Source: Sacculina carcini | Lineage: Eukaryota > Arthropoda > Thecostraca > Sacculinidae | Assembly (NCBI GenBank): GCA_916048095.2 | Contig: OU696575.1 | Coordinates: forward strand, 4,745,501-4,809,500 | Direction of reading: 5' to 3' | Length of the DNA: 64,000 nucleotides | Shown: positions 1 through 11,108 of the stretch, piece by piece | Numbering within the stretch: position 1 is the stretch's first letter | Layout of the letters: each line of letters opens with the position of its first letter | Made by a program: the position numbers and the translations under genes | Notes under the pieces: model-generated | Databases searched by the model: none | The model's input: only the letters and a program-made list of their open reading frames with translations | Told to the model about the DNA's origin: nothing

Positions 1-5
1 GGATT

Positions 6-250
6 CAACAACATCAACATGTATTTGTTATAGCGCCGGTATCAGACAGGCGCTATAGACGAGAAACAGCATAATATTAAGCATAAAGTGAAAACAATGA
101 GGGAAATCAGAAAGTATGAGAGCGCAATGGAAAGTGTTGAGGAAAAAAGCAATGAATATCAAAACAAAACGTAGCAATACGAATAACACCAACGTGAAAA
201 CAGGGCAAATGGAACAACGGTCAGTGTAAAAGAGTTAAAAGACGTCTGTA
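6..250 (-). mobile_element. 3' UTR end of a CR1/L2-like LINE (fragment)
   Basis: Read on the minus strand, this stretch ends in a conserved tail: a GCGCTATA box, then about ten bases, then a short run of TTG-type triplets at the left edge of the window. The same tail ends the LINE at 43.2-45.8 kb, where it is followed by GTT repeats, and the LINE at 36.6 kb. No coding sequence of the element remains here. The right boundary is approximate because the similarity fades near position 250. Confidence 0.55.
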
Positions 251-432
251 GCGACACCCAGCAGTGGTCGCGACACGTGCCTTTGATCGCACGTACGAGT
301 GTATGCATGCGTGTGTGCGTTTGTGCGTCTGCATACATGTGTGTGTGTGTGTAAATTAATATAAAGTTGATTTGAGTGTGTATGCGTGTGTGCTTGTCCT
401 GCTGTATGTGCCTGTTTGTGTAGTTGTGAAAA
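251..432. other. GT-rich non-coding stretch
   Basis: A TG-rich low-complexity stretch with a short (TG)n run near 340-352. I see no gene or element boundary that can be placed with confidence. It may be residual LTR or LINE sequence. Confidence 0.3.
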
Positions 433-677
433 ATTATGAACGAATCAGTATCACGAATATCCTAGCCAAACTATTCGATATGGTTATCTGCGCACGAATT
501 GAACAGTGGTTCAAACCGTACCGTGAGCAGGCAGGAGCGCAAAAGGCACGTGGCTGTATTGAGCACATCGTGACGTTGCGTCTGTTGGTCGACCTGACTC
601 GCAAGAGGAAGAGGAAACTATTCGTTACGTTTATAGATTTTAGCAAAGCTTATGACAAGGTTCCGCGACATACACTA
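433..677 (+). pseudogene. LINE reverse transcriptase, fragment 1 (RT motifs 1-3)
   Basis: This open stretch encodes the palm start of a LINE reverse transcriptase. The NYxxIS motif is followed by the region leading to FIDFSKAYDKV, which contains the first catalytic aspartate (F-x-D). It stops at the 8-bp target duplication of the hAT-type insertion and resumes at 2282. The open frame extends a few codons into the insertion, so its apparent C-terminus is not LINE-derived. Confidence 0.7.
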
Positions 678-685
678 GTCCTAAT

Positions 686-2273
686 TAGAGATGCGACCTA
701 AAAAAACGATGTTTTTAAAAAAACACCAAACCTCGACCAATTCTTTGCCAAAAAAACCTCGATAAAAAACACGTTTTATTTGTTTTTTATGGGTCATGCA
801 AATAATTCAAATTATGGAAATGATATATTTGGGATGTTAAATGAATTATTTTATCAACACATGATTTATTCATGCTATTAGTGACCCTATCAAATTGAAT
901 TATCATTAAATACGCACAATAAAAGTGTTAAAATGTGTCTGAAAGCCCTAATATCATTGTTTGCACCATACAGTGCGGCACTTCTATGTACAGTACAGCT
1001 TTGCATTCAATTATTGAGTTTAGCATTGTGTAAGAAAGCAGGGTTTGAGAACCGTTATTTTCTGCTAAAAACTGAAACTGTTTTAAAAAAAAACAACAGG
1101 TGGCATAATTTTGATTATTTTTTACATATTACCTTTTTTCTACCAGAAATGAACTACGTTGATTATAATATGTATCATCCTTTCATTCAGCAGATCAATT
1201 ATTTGCAAAAATCATAGTACAAACACTGCAAATATTTACACAAAGACTAAAAATATACACACAATCTTAGTGTCCCTAATGAGACTACGAATAAAAGCGG
1301 ATCGCATTATTCAGAGTGGCAATCCTGACCAGAAAAACGGATAATATTTTAGTGTAGGAAAAAACGACTGAGGAAATATATTTAATGTACAAAAAGGTAT
1401 TTGAACACAAATAACTACATCAAAGAAACCATCATCCATAAAACCAGTTCTAAAAACAGGTTACTAATAAAAAAACAATTAATTTGGTTAAACTTTCCTT
1501 GATCTGACGCCAATTTTTTCCAAATCTCTACATCTACGAGAAGCGTTTTTCAAAAAAATACATTTTGAAAAAAACATGATTAAAACAGTTTAAATCAGAT
1601 GGTTTAACCAGCCGCTTATACCAGCAGGCTACTTGCTATACAAAATGTATTTGAACGCACATCAATCAAATCTATCTTCCATAGGGACTGTTCAAGAAAG
1701 CATTGTTTCATTAAATAGCGTTAATTTAAATAAACGTTTGTCAAAAGACACTTGACAGACAAAGACAAAGACCAACCAATTATCTTGTCTTGTTCTGCTG
1801 TCAACATTATCTAAACATGTACATTAATAAAACGAATTTAAATCCAGTTTGAAAAACATCATTGCATTTGTTCATAAAAACATGGTTTCTTAAAAAAACA
1901 CATGATTACTCAATGCATTTGTTTTGTTCTGCTGACAACTTATTTCAAATATCCACATCATTGAAACCATCTTTAAAAACATGGGTTTTCTCAATTAAAA
2001 AACCTAAACCAACGGACCTGGATGTACTTTCAAACAGTCTCCTGGGATATTTATTGATAAATATTTTTGTTTTTTATACTATTATCAAATTATCTTTGAA
2101 ATAAGACACGTAACGATGTACAAAACAACAATTAAACTCATTTCTATGTACTAAAATCCAACATCCGATGACAATTGGGGCTCATTCTAAAAAAACCCAT
2201 AAGAAACAAAAAAACCTAAAAACATTTTTTTGCAAAAAAACCGCAACCAAAAAAACGTTTTTTTGCATCACTA
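686..2273. mobile_element. Non-autonomous hAT-type DNA element, copy 1
   Basis: The element is 1588 bp. It begins TAGAGATGCGACC and ends TTTTTTGCATCACTA, so the ends form short imperfect inverted repeats starting TAG-GA. It is flanked by an 8-bp target duplication with one mismatch, GTCCTAAT (678-685) and GTCCGAAT (2274-2281). Eight-base duplications and TAGNG-type ends are typical of hAT transposons. Both ends contain long A and T tracts around ACG-TTTTTT. There is no transposase; the interior is AT-rich with no convincing ORF. Two other copies lie at 9589 and 33912. The insertion disrupts a LINE reverse transcriptase, which confirms the boundaries. Confidence 0.75.
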
Positions 2274-2281
2274 GTCCGAAT

Positions 2282-2466
2282 ACTGAAACGCTTGGGTTGC
2301 GGAGCGGTCATGCTAAGTATGATTATATCCATGTACTGCGTCACAGAGAGTATAATCGGGACGGCGGTGTTTGCAGGAACTATGGGCGTCCGCCAGGGTT
2401 GGCCTTCGTCTTGCCTGCTATTCATAATCTACGTGAACGATTTGATCAAACTAATTAAAGAAAAAT
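2282..2466 (+). pseudogene. LINE reverse transcriptase, fragment 2
   Basis: This is the continuation of the reverse transcriptase begun at 433. It encodes the conserved GVRQGWPSSCLLF segment that lies before the catalytic (Y)xDD box. The frame is interrupted at 2466 by the 5' LTR of the Gypsy-like element and resumes at 6842 with KCCNDGF. Confidence 0.7.
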
Positions 2467-2820
2467 TGTTAGTGTATTAGTGTTGGCGTTTGTTTGAGCG
2501 GCACTGTTGAAATGATGTGTGCGCGTGTATGTGTGCGTGCGCTGTGTGTATGCGCGTGTGTTCACAACTGTAGAAGAGGGTGCATGTGCGTGCGCGTGTT
2601 CATGTGCTGTTACGCGTATTCGGTGTTTATGGAACTGCTTGCTTTGTGTATGTATGCATGTGTGTGCGTATGTGTGTGTGTGTGTGTGTGTGGAAGTGTA
2701 GCGTGAATGTGAATATGTGTGTGATTGGTGTTTGGGATTTCTGGTGGGCCGGAGGTGCTTAGTTCTGTGCTGCTCTTTGGTGTAATAATATAGCGTTGAT
2801 TTTTATTTGGTGTTCGTACA
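2467..2820 (+). repeat. 5' LTR of Gypsy-like element 1
   Basis: A 354-bp direct repeat of 6489-6836. It starts TGTTAGTG and ends TTCGTACA, and has a GT-rich centre with a (TG)n run near 2675. The two LTRs differ by a handful of substitutions and small repeat-length changes. Confidence 0.85.
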
Positions 2821-2835
2821 AGCTATTTCGGCAAT

Positions 2836-3579
2836 ATGACGGAGAAAGAGTTTGACCTTAGACTTATTCCTGAGTTCGACGGAAAAGATGATGCTGTTCA
2901 GTGGATCAGCAAAGTGAAGAAAATATGCAAACTCAGGAGAGTTACTGACGTCGCCACAGTTATTCAGATGAGGCTGTCTGGAGATGCCTATGCTGTGGTA
3001 GACAGACTCTCTGACTCAGACCAGTTGGATGTGGACAAGGTAACCGAAGTTCTTTCTCGTGCCTTTGGCTCTGATCCCTATTTATCATACGAGGAATTGG
3101 TTAATCGCACGCTGAAAAGTGGTGAGTCCGTTGATGTCTACTTGGCTGACATCGAAAAACTGGCTGGAAGATGTGGCATAGCTGGTCAGCTTGCACTGAA
3201 GTGCGCTTTTGTAACCGGCCTACCTGAAAACGTCAGACACGTGTTGCGAGCTAACTCCAAGCTGGAAGACATGTCCCTAGAATGTGTACTCGATCGTGCG
3301 AGAATCGTGTTGGCTGATGAGCGAGAGTCTACGGCTCGCAACAGTGTTTGTGCATCACAGAAACGAGATGTAAGGACTAGTAGCGACCATCGTCAATTGA
3401 GATGTTTCAAGTGTGGTATGTTTGGTCATGTAACTAGAACATGTCGAAAAGGAAGACAGGGAATTATATGCTTCCTCTGTGGTGGTGAAGGTCACATTGC
3501 TGCAAAATGTTCAAGATTTCCGGATTCGGGGAACGGAATGGGAGAAGAGACGTCGGCGCCGGTCTCTTCTCACCTGTAA
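2836..3579 (+). CDS. gag: Gag polyprotein of Gypsy-like element 1
   Basis: A 247-residue structural protein that would form the virus-like particle and bind element RNA. Residues 1-165 form a helical capsid-like region. Two CCHC zinc knuckles follow, at C190-C203 (CFKCGMFGHVTRTC) and C212-C225 (CFLCGGEGHIAAKC). The start ATG is 15 bases after the LTR. The 3' end overlaps pol by about 70 bases, with pol in the -1 frame, which suggests ribosomal frameshifting; I see no clean slippery heptamer. The frame is uninterrupted. Confidence 0.85.
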   Translation: MTEKEFDLRLIPEFDGKDDAVQWISKVKKICKLRRVTDVATVIQMRLSGDAYAVVDRLSDSDQLDVDKVTEVLSRAFGSDPYLSYEELVNRTLKSGESVDVYLADIEKLAGRCGIAGQLALKCAFVTGLPENVRHVLRANSKLEDMSLECVLDRARIVLADERESTARNSVCASQKRDVRTSSDHRQLRCFKCGMFGHVTRTCRKGRQGIICFLCGGEGHIAAKCSRFPDSGNGMGEETSAPVSSHL

Positions 3580-6458
3580 ACGAGGCGTTACCCTGCATGC
3601 AGCTGTTGGTTGACGGTGCGCGTCGAAACGTGCTTATTGACACAGGGTGTTCCACCAGTATTGTGCACGCCTCAGCCTGTTGGAAATGGAGAAAGAGGAA
3701 GGCGAGCTTCAACACGGTGAGTGGTCAGCGTGTGCTTTGCGCCGGTGAAGGGAGAGTGACAATTCAGTTGCCCAGTGGTCGCTCAGCTCAAGTGGATGTT
3801 TTAGTAGTTGATTATCAACCTATTGGATTTGATCTTATCTTGGGAATGAATGCGATATCTGCACTGGGGGGAGTTTTTGTGCGTTCTGCGCAGAATGTGT
3901 TGTTTAATGATCGGTCGGACAATTTATGTTGTGCTTTTCAGGGCCCAACAAATCACTCGCACCTGTTAATCGATGAAAAGGATTTTCTGGCGCGTTTTGA
4001 CGAAAAACAAAGGATCTGGATTGTCACGTGGAAATGGGCAGACACGGAACCAACAGTGTTGTATAATCAAATTCCTCAGTACAAGGTTCCAACGGACGCT
4101 AGAGAGAAGTATGATCGAGAAGTGCAGAGGTTGATCGATCGGGGCTGGCTTATGCCTTACGACGAGTCGCAATTGGGTCCAGCTAGAGGACTCATACCAA
4201 TGATGGCGGTATTGCAGCGGGATGGTGAGAAAGTGCGACCTGTGTTGGACTATAGAGAATTGAACGGACACTTAAATCTACATACAGCCGACGCAGATGT
4301 GTGTGCAGATAAACTGAGAGAATGGCGTCGTCGAGGAGACAACGTGTCATTAGTTGATTTAAAAGACGCGTATCTGCAGCTCAGAGTTGATGAATCATTG
4401 TGGAGCTTTCAAACAGTGGAATATCGTGGAGCGAGATATTGTTTAACCAGGTTGGGGTTTGGGCTTTCAATAGCACCCTTGGTTATGAAGTCTGTGTTGG
4501 CTGCCGTATTGCGACTGAGAGACGATGTCTTCAGAGGAACAGTCCCATATGTAGATGACATTTTGGTCGATGAAACTGTTGTCTCAGTGCAGGCGGTGAT
4601 AGAACATTTGAAACAATTTGGACTGATCTGCAAGTCGCCAGAGCGTTTGAGCGAAGGGGCGAAGGCATTGGGAGTGCAAGTGAGAAGTGAGAATGGAAAT
4701 ATCATTTGGAGAAGAGCTAAAGAAATTCTTCCTGTGCCGTCCAGATTGAGCAGAAGAGTGGTGTTTTCATGGTGCGGCCAAATTACCGGACATTTGCCTG
4801 TTTGCGCGTATTTGAGACCTGCAGCTTCATATTTGAAACGTAGGGCCGCTGCAATAACTAATAATTGGGATGATGAGATTACTGATGAAGGTTTACGTTC
4901 AATGTTAGGGGATGTCTATCAAAGGTGGAAAAAGAACGATCCCTCGAAAGGAAGGTGGAGTGTGCTGGGCGATGAAGCGGTGGTTTGGGTGGACGCTAGT
5001 TCACTGGCAGTAGGGGTGGCTTTAGAGGTAGACGGCAGTATTGTTGAAGATTGTTGTTGGTTACGCAAGGACTGTGACTCACATATTAACATCGCTGAGC
5101 TGGATGCGGTGCTAAAAGGCATGAATTTGGCGGCTGCATGGAAGATGAAAAGTATTCGACTAATGACAGATTCGAGATCAGTGTTTCATTGGCTGAGTGA
5201 CTCACTCTCCGGAAGAGCAAGACTGCGTACCAAGGCGTCAAGCGAATTGTTAATCAGGAGACGGATCTCAACGTTTCAGACCATAGTGCAAGAATATGCC
5301 TTGTCGGTTAGTGTTCATTGTGTGGGTTCGGCTTTTAATCGTGCAGATGCTTTGACAAGAGTGCCGCAAATGTGGTTGCGAAGAGAAGTCTGCTCGGGAG
5401 GTGGAAAAACAGCGCCCCCTGCATCAGTTGCGTGTGCTGTGGGAGACGTCGAGCCTTTGATAGAAAAGCTGCATCGCGAGACTGGTCATCCTGGCGTCAG
5501 ACGCACACTGTATTTCACCAAGCGGGCAAAACTACCGGCAACCAAGCGTCAAGTTTCGTCTGTTGTGTCCCGGTGTCAGGAGTGCCAGTCCATTAATCCT
5601 GCACCGGTTAAATGGAATCACGGAGGCCTTGGTGTAACAAAGGTATGGCAACGAGTGGGAGTTGACATTACTCATGTGAGAGGCGAGCATTTTCTCACGA
5701 TGATTGACCATGGCCCGTCACGCTATGCAATATGGCGGAAATTGAGATTCCAGAGTACACCGTATATCGTGCAGCAGTTGGAGGATGTATTTTTTGAGCG
5801 TGGAGCACCAGAACAGCTACTACTAGACAACGACACTGCATTTCGTAGTCAATAATTCATGGCATTTGCTCGTCAATGGCAGATACATTTACGGTTCAGG
5901 TGCGCGTATCAACCATCTGGTCATGGAATAGCTGAACGCTGCCACCGCACTGTAAAGTCAATAGCGGCCAAGAAGAACTGTACGATCGCTGAGGCCGTCT
6001 ATCGATACAACGTGGCGCCCAGGGACAGGCCAGAGTTAGCGTCATCTCCTGCAGATGCTCTTTTTAGGTACCAGGTTAGAATTCGAGACGTTGACAATTG
6101 CGCAAATCAAGAGTTGAGTGAAGATAAAGGAGGTGAATGTCGGTATTCAATTGGTGATGCTGTATGGGTGCGACCGTCGGGAGCCAGGTGCAATGAACGG
6201 TACGAGAAAGGGCTTGTGACTGGAATAGTATCAGAGAACGCTGTCGAAGTTGGTGGTGTGCCGCGCCACGTGCGTGATCTAAGACCCAGGACAGAAGGTG
6301 AAGATGGTCAACATGCCAACGTTGCTGATATGAACGAAGACAGACTGTTTATCACTTTGGATCATTCCGATGAAAGTGTGAATGACCATGTGGAAGAACC
6401 AGTGCTGAGACATTCCGGGAGGGAAAGGCGACCTCCTCAACGGTATTGTTGTAGTTGA
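3507..6458 (+). pseudogene. pol: Pol polyprotein (PR-RT-RH-IN) with one internal stop
   Basis: The first part (782 residues, to 5855) carries an aspartic protease with DTG at residues 45-47 and a reverse transcriptase with YVDD at 348-351. RNase H acidic residues sit near D496, E531 and D555. The integrase has an HHCC zinc site (H656-H661, C690, C693) and catalytic D720 and D774. A TAA at 5853-5855 cuts the integrase between the second Asp and the Glu. The same frame continues at 5859 with AERCHRTVK, which supplies the Glu, and then a basic C-terminal tail to 6458. One substitution therefore separates this from an open pol. Confidence 0.85.
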
Positions 6459-6488
6459 GACAACATGGGTAGTGTTGTCTGGGCGGAG

Positions 6489-6836
6489 TGTTAGTGTATT
6501 AGTGTTGGCGTTTGTTTGAGCGGCACTGTTGAAATGATGTGTGCGCGTGTATGTGTGCGTGGGCTGTGTGTATGCGCATGTGTTCACAACTGTAGAAGAG
6601 GGTGCATGTGCGTGCGCGTGTTCATGTGCTGTTACGCGTATTCGGTGTTTATGGAACTGCTTGCTTTGTGTATGTATGTATGTGTGCGTATGTGTGTGTG
6701 TGTGTGTGGAAGTGTAGCGTGAATGTGAATATGTGTGTGATTGGTGTTTGGGATTTCTGGTGGGCCGGAGGTGCTTAGTTCTGTGCTGCTCTTTGGTGTA
6801 ATAATATAGCGTTGATTTTTATTTGGTGTTCGTACA
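6489..6836 (+). repeat. 3' LTR of Gypsy-like element 1
   Basis: A 348-bp direct repeat of 2467-2820. It is preceded by a short purine-rich tract (GGGCGGAG) that is the likely polypurine tract. Target duplication AAAAT follows at 6837-6841. Confidence 0.85.
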
Positions 6837-6841
6837 AAAAT

Positions 6842-7890
6842 GTTGTAATGATGGTTTTCTACAATGTATCCATATACTGATGATTATTTTATGATACAGT
6901 TTTGTTTGCTACATCCAGAGAAAAATATGATCTACAAGTTGTCCTTAATGGTGCAATATTGTGAGGACTAAGGAATGGCAGTGCATGAAACTAACACAAA
7001 AATTTTCTTGCTCAACGGCACTGAGAATGACAAGGCCACACTGAGAGTGGGCAGTTTGACAGTGGAAGTATGCGAGAAATACGTGTATCTGGGAGCAGAA
7101 TTTACCGGCGACAGGCCCGTTTCGTCGTCGGTCAGTGCCCACGCTGACACATGAATGGCACACGTCATGAAGCTTGTATCATTTCTCCAAAATAACAAAG
7201 ATATACCGTTCAAGGTCAAAAGACGCGTTTTTGATGCATGCGTCAAACCAGCATTGCTGTATGGATGTGAATCCTGGATGGAAGCTGACTTGAGACCGGT
7301 GGATAAATTATATAAGTGGTCACTGAAATACTAATACGCTCGGCGTGCGACTATCTACATGCAATGATATATGCTACGTCGAACTGGGCTGTCCCTCGTT
7401 GAAAGCGTTGGTTACTCGCAGGTAGCGCAGATTTTTAACTAGAATACAGGCAGAAAGAGAGGCAATGAATGATGGCGCGTTGATGTCGGTCATGAAGTGC
7501 GTTTTGTCCACACAATATCGAACCCGCACATCCATGAGAAGCATTCTGCGAGCCAATATAGACGACGTAGCGGAGGACCTCATGCAACTCAGAAATGCCA
7601 TAAGTCACTCGGCGTCATCGCGACGCACGACATACTTGAGTATCAACCCGGAGATCACGGTCAGCTCGGCATATCGCGGCGGCACTGAGATACAAGATCA
7701 CCACAGAATAGCGTTAACCAGATTCCGTTTATCGGCTCACTCGCTGGCAATCGAAGTTGGGAGATGGAACAGAAGAGGATGAGGAATACTTCCTATAGAG
7801 GAGATGAAATGTAGATGCGGGGGAGTACAAACAGAGAATCATGTGGTGCAGTACTGTCCGCTCACCCAGCCCCTCCGTGGTGTGTTAAAT
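6842..7890 (+). pseudogene. LINE reverse transcriptase, fragment 3 and C-terminus
   Basis: This is the third block of the split LINE. A degraded catalytic region (YDTVLFATSREKYD) lies near 6890. It is followed by SLTVEVCEKYVYLGAEF, then VKRRVFDACVKPALLYGCES, the usual LINE thumb wording. A C-terminal zinc knuckle near 7808-7860 reads CRCGGVQTENHVVQYC. Several stops and frameshifts interrupt it. Confidence 0.7.
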
Positions 7891-8579
7891 TTTAGTGTAA
7901 CGGAAAACATTTTTTTCTGATAAATATAGTGATTGTGTACGCTGCGATATAATTTAGGCACTCTTGTTGTGTAGCGAGAATATTGTATAAATATGGAACA
8001 TTAGTATTATTGGTATGTGCGTGTTTGTTCGAGTGTGTACGTGTGTGTTTGTATTGTGCGTGTGTATGTTTGTATTGTAGGTGTTTTGTATGTATGCGTG
8101 TGTGTTTGTACGTGCTTTTGTATGCAGATGTGTGTGTATGCGTGTAGAATGATTGTGTAGGTCACATCGGTATTTTGTTATTTTGTTCAAGATGATATTG
8201 TCTCCTTGTTGTATTGGTATATTTGTATACGTATGTTTGCTTGGTGGACGATATTGTCCTTTGTTGGACCATTTGGTGTTGCTGTAGTCAATAAATATGA
8301 TTGAATGTATGTATGTGTCAATAGTTGTGATTTCAGCTTGAATGACTGGTGTGTATTTGCTTTACATGAATCCGGACTCGCATAGTCAATCTGGGCAGCT
8401 GTTTCTGGTACGCATACACACACAAGAGCGTGCGCATAAGGACACGCAACACAGCAATCATATGCACAAGACAAAAAGATAATGCAAAAACACAATCAGA
8501 GGATACTAGAGTCAAAGGAACAAATCACACAACCTATAAGCAGTCTTCGACTGAAAAATTAATTACAAGAAGAGAATAT
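7891..8579. other. GT-rich non-coding sequence
   Basis: Imperfect TGTGTG/TGTATG repeats dominate 8020-8160. No gene, splice-flanked exon or element end was recognised here. Confidence 0.4.
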
Positions 8580-9400
8580 TCACACGAAAAACAGTGAAAA
8601 AGAAAGAAACTGTGCTCCAGTCAAACAAAATGAAGAAAATTGGGGTAATGAAGGTAAATATTTCACGGAGTCAATACGGTAAATAGTCAATACAATATTA
8701 CAGATTGGTGAAAAGGCAGAGATGAGAGACAAAATGACTGAAAAACCAAAATGAAGAGGCACGGAAGATATGAGGGGAACAGTGGAAAGCGCCAAGAAGG
8801 GGTTTGGAGGGGCTGAATGATCCCAAAAAATGGGTCAAACCTTTAAGCCCCCCAAACACTCTGAACATGGACATTTATATTATATTTATTCATGTTTCGC
8901 CAAGCCTTGCATCTTATTCTTCAGTCCCCTCCCCCCATCAGCTCCCCACCAGAGAAATCAAGGCGCTGCGACTGGAAAGGAAAGTTATATAAGAGTGGGA
9001 TATACCAGAAAAATGACCTAGAGGACACTGAAGATTCGGTAGAAGCACGAGGACAAGCGAGAATAAAACGACAACAGTATGATTCAGCGGGCGTAAGGTG
9101 TGCAACATGGACTGATTGGTGAGGAGTAGTTGGTGAAGTTTGTATATGAGGCAACAAAGGCGATAGTGTGTTCGTGGGATAATGAGAGGTCAGCAGAGTT
9201 GAAAATAAAAGTGAGAAGTGTGGCGACAAGGGGTGAGATGTAAGACGAAGCGGCAAGATTGAAAACACGTCGAAAGATTAAGAAACAAGAGCGATAAACA
9301 TTGAAATAATGTGGGCTGCAGTAATCTAGTCTAGGAAAAATGAGAGTATGAACAAGAATGATAGCGGAAGGAGTGTGATTGGTTTGAGTGCTTGGTTGTA
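8580..9400 (-). pseudogene. C-terminal end and 3' UTR of a CR1/L2-like LINE
   Basis: On the minus strand, 8970-9268 encodes the C-terminal wording LACPRASTESSVSSRSFFW. This matches LACPRASNESSWSSKSFFF of the better-preserved LINE at 43954-45468. The segment 8580-8795 continues the similarity in another frame (VPLISSVPLHFGFS against VPLISPAPLHFGHS). About 160 bp of unrelated sequence (8800-8960) is inserted between the two parts. Only the 3' end of the element is present, as is usual for LINEs truncated at the 5' end. Confidence 0.6.
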
Positions 9401-9588
9401 CTTAGCGACAGTAATATAAACGTTGGCCGAACTGCAATGCACTACCAGATACAACACGAGGCCAACTGCTGACAATGGTACACACGTTCATGCACCCACT
9501 CTAGCACACGAACATACATATACGCTTACACAAGGATCATGTATCACGAGCTTCACCGCGCGCAACCATGAACGTTCACACAGTCACA
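9401..9588. other. AC-rich non-coding spacer
   Basis: A short AC-rich segment between the LINE tail and the second hAT-type element. No feature was recognised. Confidence 0.3.
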
Positions 9589-10547
9589 CAGAGATGCGAC
9601 CTAAAACACCAATGATTTTTTATATAAAAAAACGTATTTTTGCCAAAAAAAAATCGACAAAAAACACGTTTTTGGAAATGATAGAAAATGACTCATTATA
9701 GAAATGATATATTTGGGATGTTAAATGAATGATTTTTTAAACATATGAGTTATTCATGCTATTAATGACCCTATCAAATTGAATTATCATTAAATACGCA
9801 CAATATAATTGTTATACTGTGTCTGAAAGCCCTAATATCATTGTTCGCACGGTACTGTGCGGCACTTTTATGTACTGTACACCTTTGCATTCAATTATTG
9901 AGTTTAGCATTGTGTAAGAAAGCAGGGTTTGAGAACTGTTTTTTCTGCTAAAAAACTGAAACTGTTTTAAAAAAACAACATCAGGTGGCATAATTTATAT
10001 TATTGTCTACACATTACCTTTTTTCTCTCAGAAATGAACTACGTTGATTATAATAACTTTCATCATTTCATTCAACAGAACAATTATTTGCAAATATACA
10101 AGTACAAACACTGCAAATACATACACAAAGAAAAAATATACACACAAACTTAATGTCCCTAATGAGACTACGAATACAAGCGGATCGCATTAATCAGAGC
10201 GGTATTAATCAGAGTATTTTCGTGTAGGAAAAAAACGACTGAGGAAATATATTTGATGTATGAAAAGGTATTTGAACACAAATAACTACATGAAATTAAC
10301 CCTCATCCATAAAACCAGTTCTAAAAACAGGTTACTAATACAAATCCAATGAATTTGGTTCAACTTACCTTGATCTGCCGCCAATTTTTTCTAAGTCTCT
10401 ACATCTACGAACACGGTTTTTCAAAATAATCTATTTTAAAAAAAACCATGGTTTAAAAAACAGTTTAAATCAAGTGGTTTAACCAGCCGCATATACCAGC
10501 AGGGTACTTGATATACAAAAGGTATTTGAACGTACATCAATCAAATC
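9589..10547. mobile_element. Non-autonomous hAT-type element, copy 2 (truncated)
   Basis: It begins CAGAGATGCGACC and follows copy 1 nearly base for base, with the same A/T tracts and the same interior landmarks (AACTACGTTGATTATAA). Similarity ends near 10547 within TCAATCAAATCT. The last third and the right inverted repeat are missing, so no target duplication can be confirmed. Confidence 0.65.
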
Positions 10548-10775
10548 TGTTATGTCTCCACTATAGATGAAATCAAAACACACACTGAATAACTGATGTT
10601 CTCTATTCAACTCCTTACTGTACACTGCCACGTGAAGCCCATTGCTTGTAACAATTAACAAACACAGCTTCTGACACACAAACATACAAACATACTCACA
10701 CCCGCTCAAACACACGCATTACTAGTTGTTGTTGACACCGTACGTACACGCACACACGCACAAACTCACACACAC

Positions 10776-10808
<33 letters not shown>

Positions 10809-11108
10809 GTGCACACTCACTCTTGTAAATACACAACACTCCTCCACTCTCAAATACGCGATACATACCTTCAGAAACGGTCCGGTGTATAACGCACAGG
10901 AGCACGGACCGTGCGACCAAAACTTGAACGATAGTCACCTGGATTCTGTCTGGTAACGAACCGCCCCGGAGAGGAACGGTCCGGTGTTTCATAATGAGGA
11001 GGAAGAATTTCACGACGGGTACTCGAATGGGTAGCACGTATACCTAAGCTCGAATGGGTATGCCTAAGCTTGATATTCTTGACGCATTTTTGTGTTATTT
11101 GTGCTTAC
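10548..11108. other. Non-coding with (AC)n microsatellite
   Basis: An AC run occupies about 10776-10806. AACGGTCCGGTGT occurs twice, near 10878 and 10976, and a roughly 24-bp motif around CGAATGGGTA is repeated at 11023-11070. These may be remnants of an LTR. No ORF of note was seen. Confidence 0.35.

Larger units (their letters stand above)
2467..6836 (+). mobile_element. Gypsy-like LTR retrotransposon 1, nearly complete
   Basis: The element is about 4.37 kb and is bounded by two LTRs beginning TGTTAG and ending GTACA. The flanking 5-bp target duplication AAAAT occurs at 2462-2466 and 6837-6841. Gag and pol are in different frames, and pol carries protease, reverse transcriptase, RNase H and integrase in Gypsy order. 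One in-frame stop splits the integrase. The LTRs differ at only a few positions besides GT-repeat length, which indicates a recent insertion. The gag start codon lies only 15 bases after the 5' LTR and I see no ordinary tRNA primer site there. The integrase wording FLTMIDHGPSRYAIW belongs to a Gypsy lineage seen in many invertebrates (from memory, not searched). Confidence 0.88.
433..7890 (+). mobile_element. Old APE-type LINE, split by two nested insertions
   Basis: Three separated blocks read as one reverse transcriptase. Positions 433-677 encode the first motifs, including ISITNILAKLFD and FIDFSKAYDKVPRHT. Positions 2282-2466 encode the next motif, GVRQGWPSSCLLFIIYVNDL. Positions 6842-7870 carry the DDTVLFATSRE-like block, the thumb, and a C-terminal CxC-x(7)-H-x(4)-C knuckle, the type found at the end of many LINE ORF2 proteins. 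The blocks become contiguous when the hAT-type element (686-2273) and the LTR element (2467-6836) are removed together with one copy of each target duplication. Stops and frameshifts in the third block show that it is dead. The 5' end and ORF1 are missing. Confidence 0.75.

Noticed and set aside
6945-7246. Minus-strand frames within the split LINE
   Set aside because: They are shadows of the plus-strand reverse transcriptase remnant.
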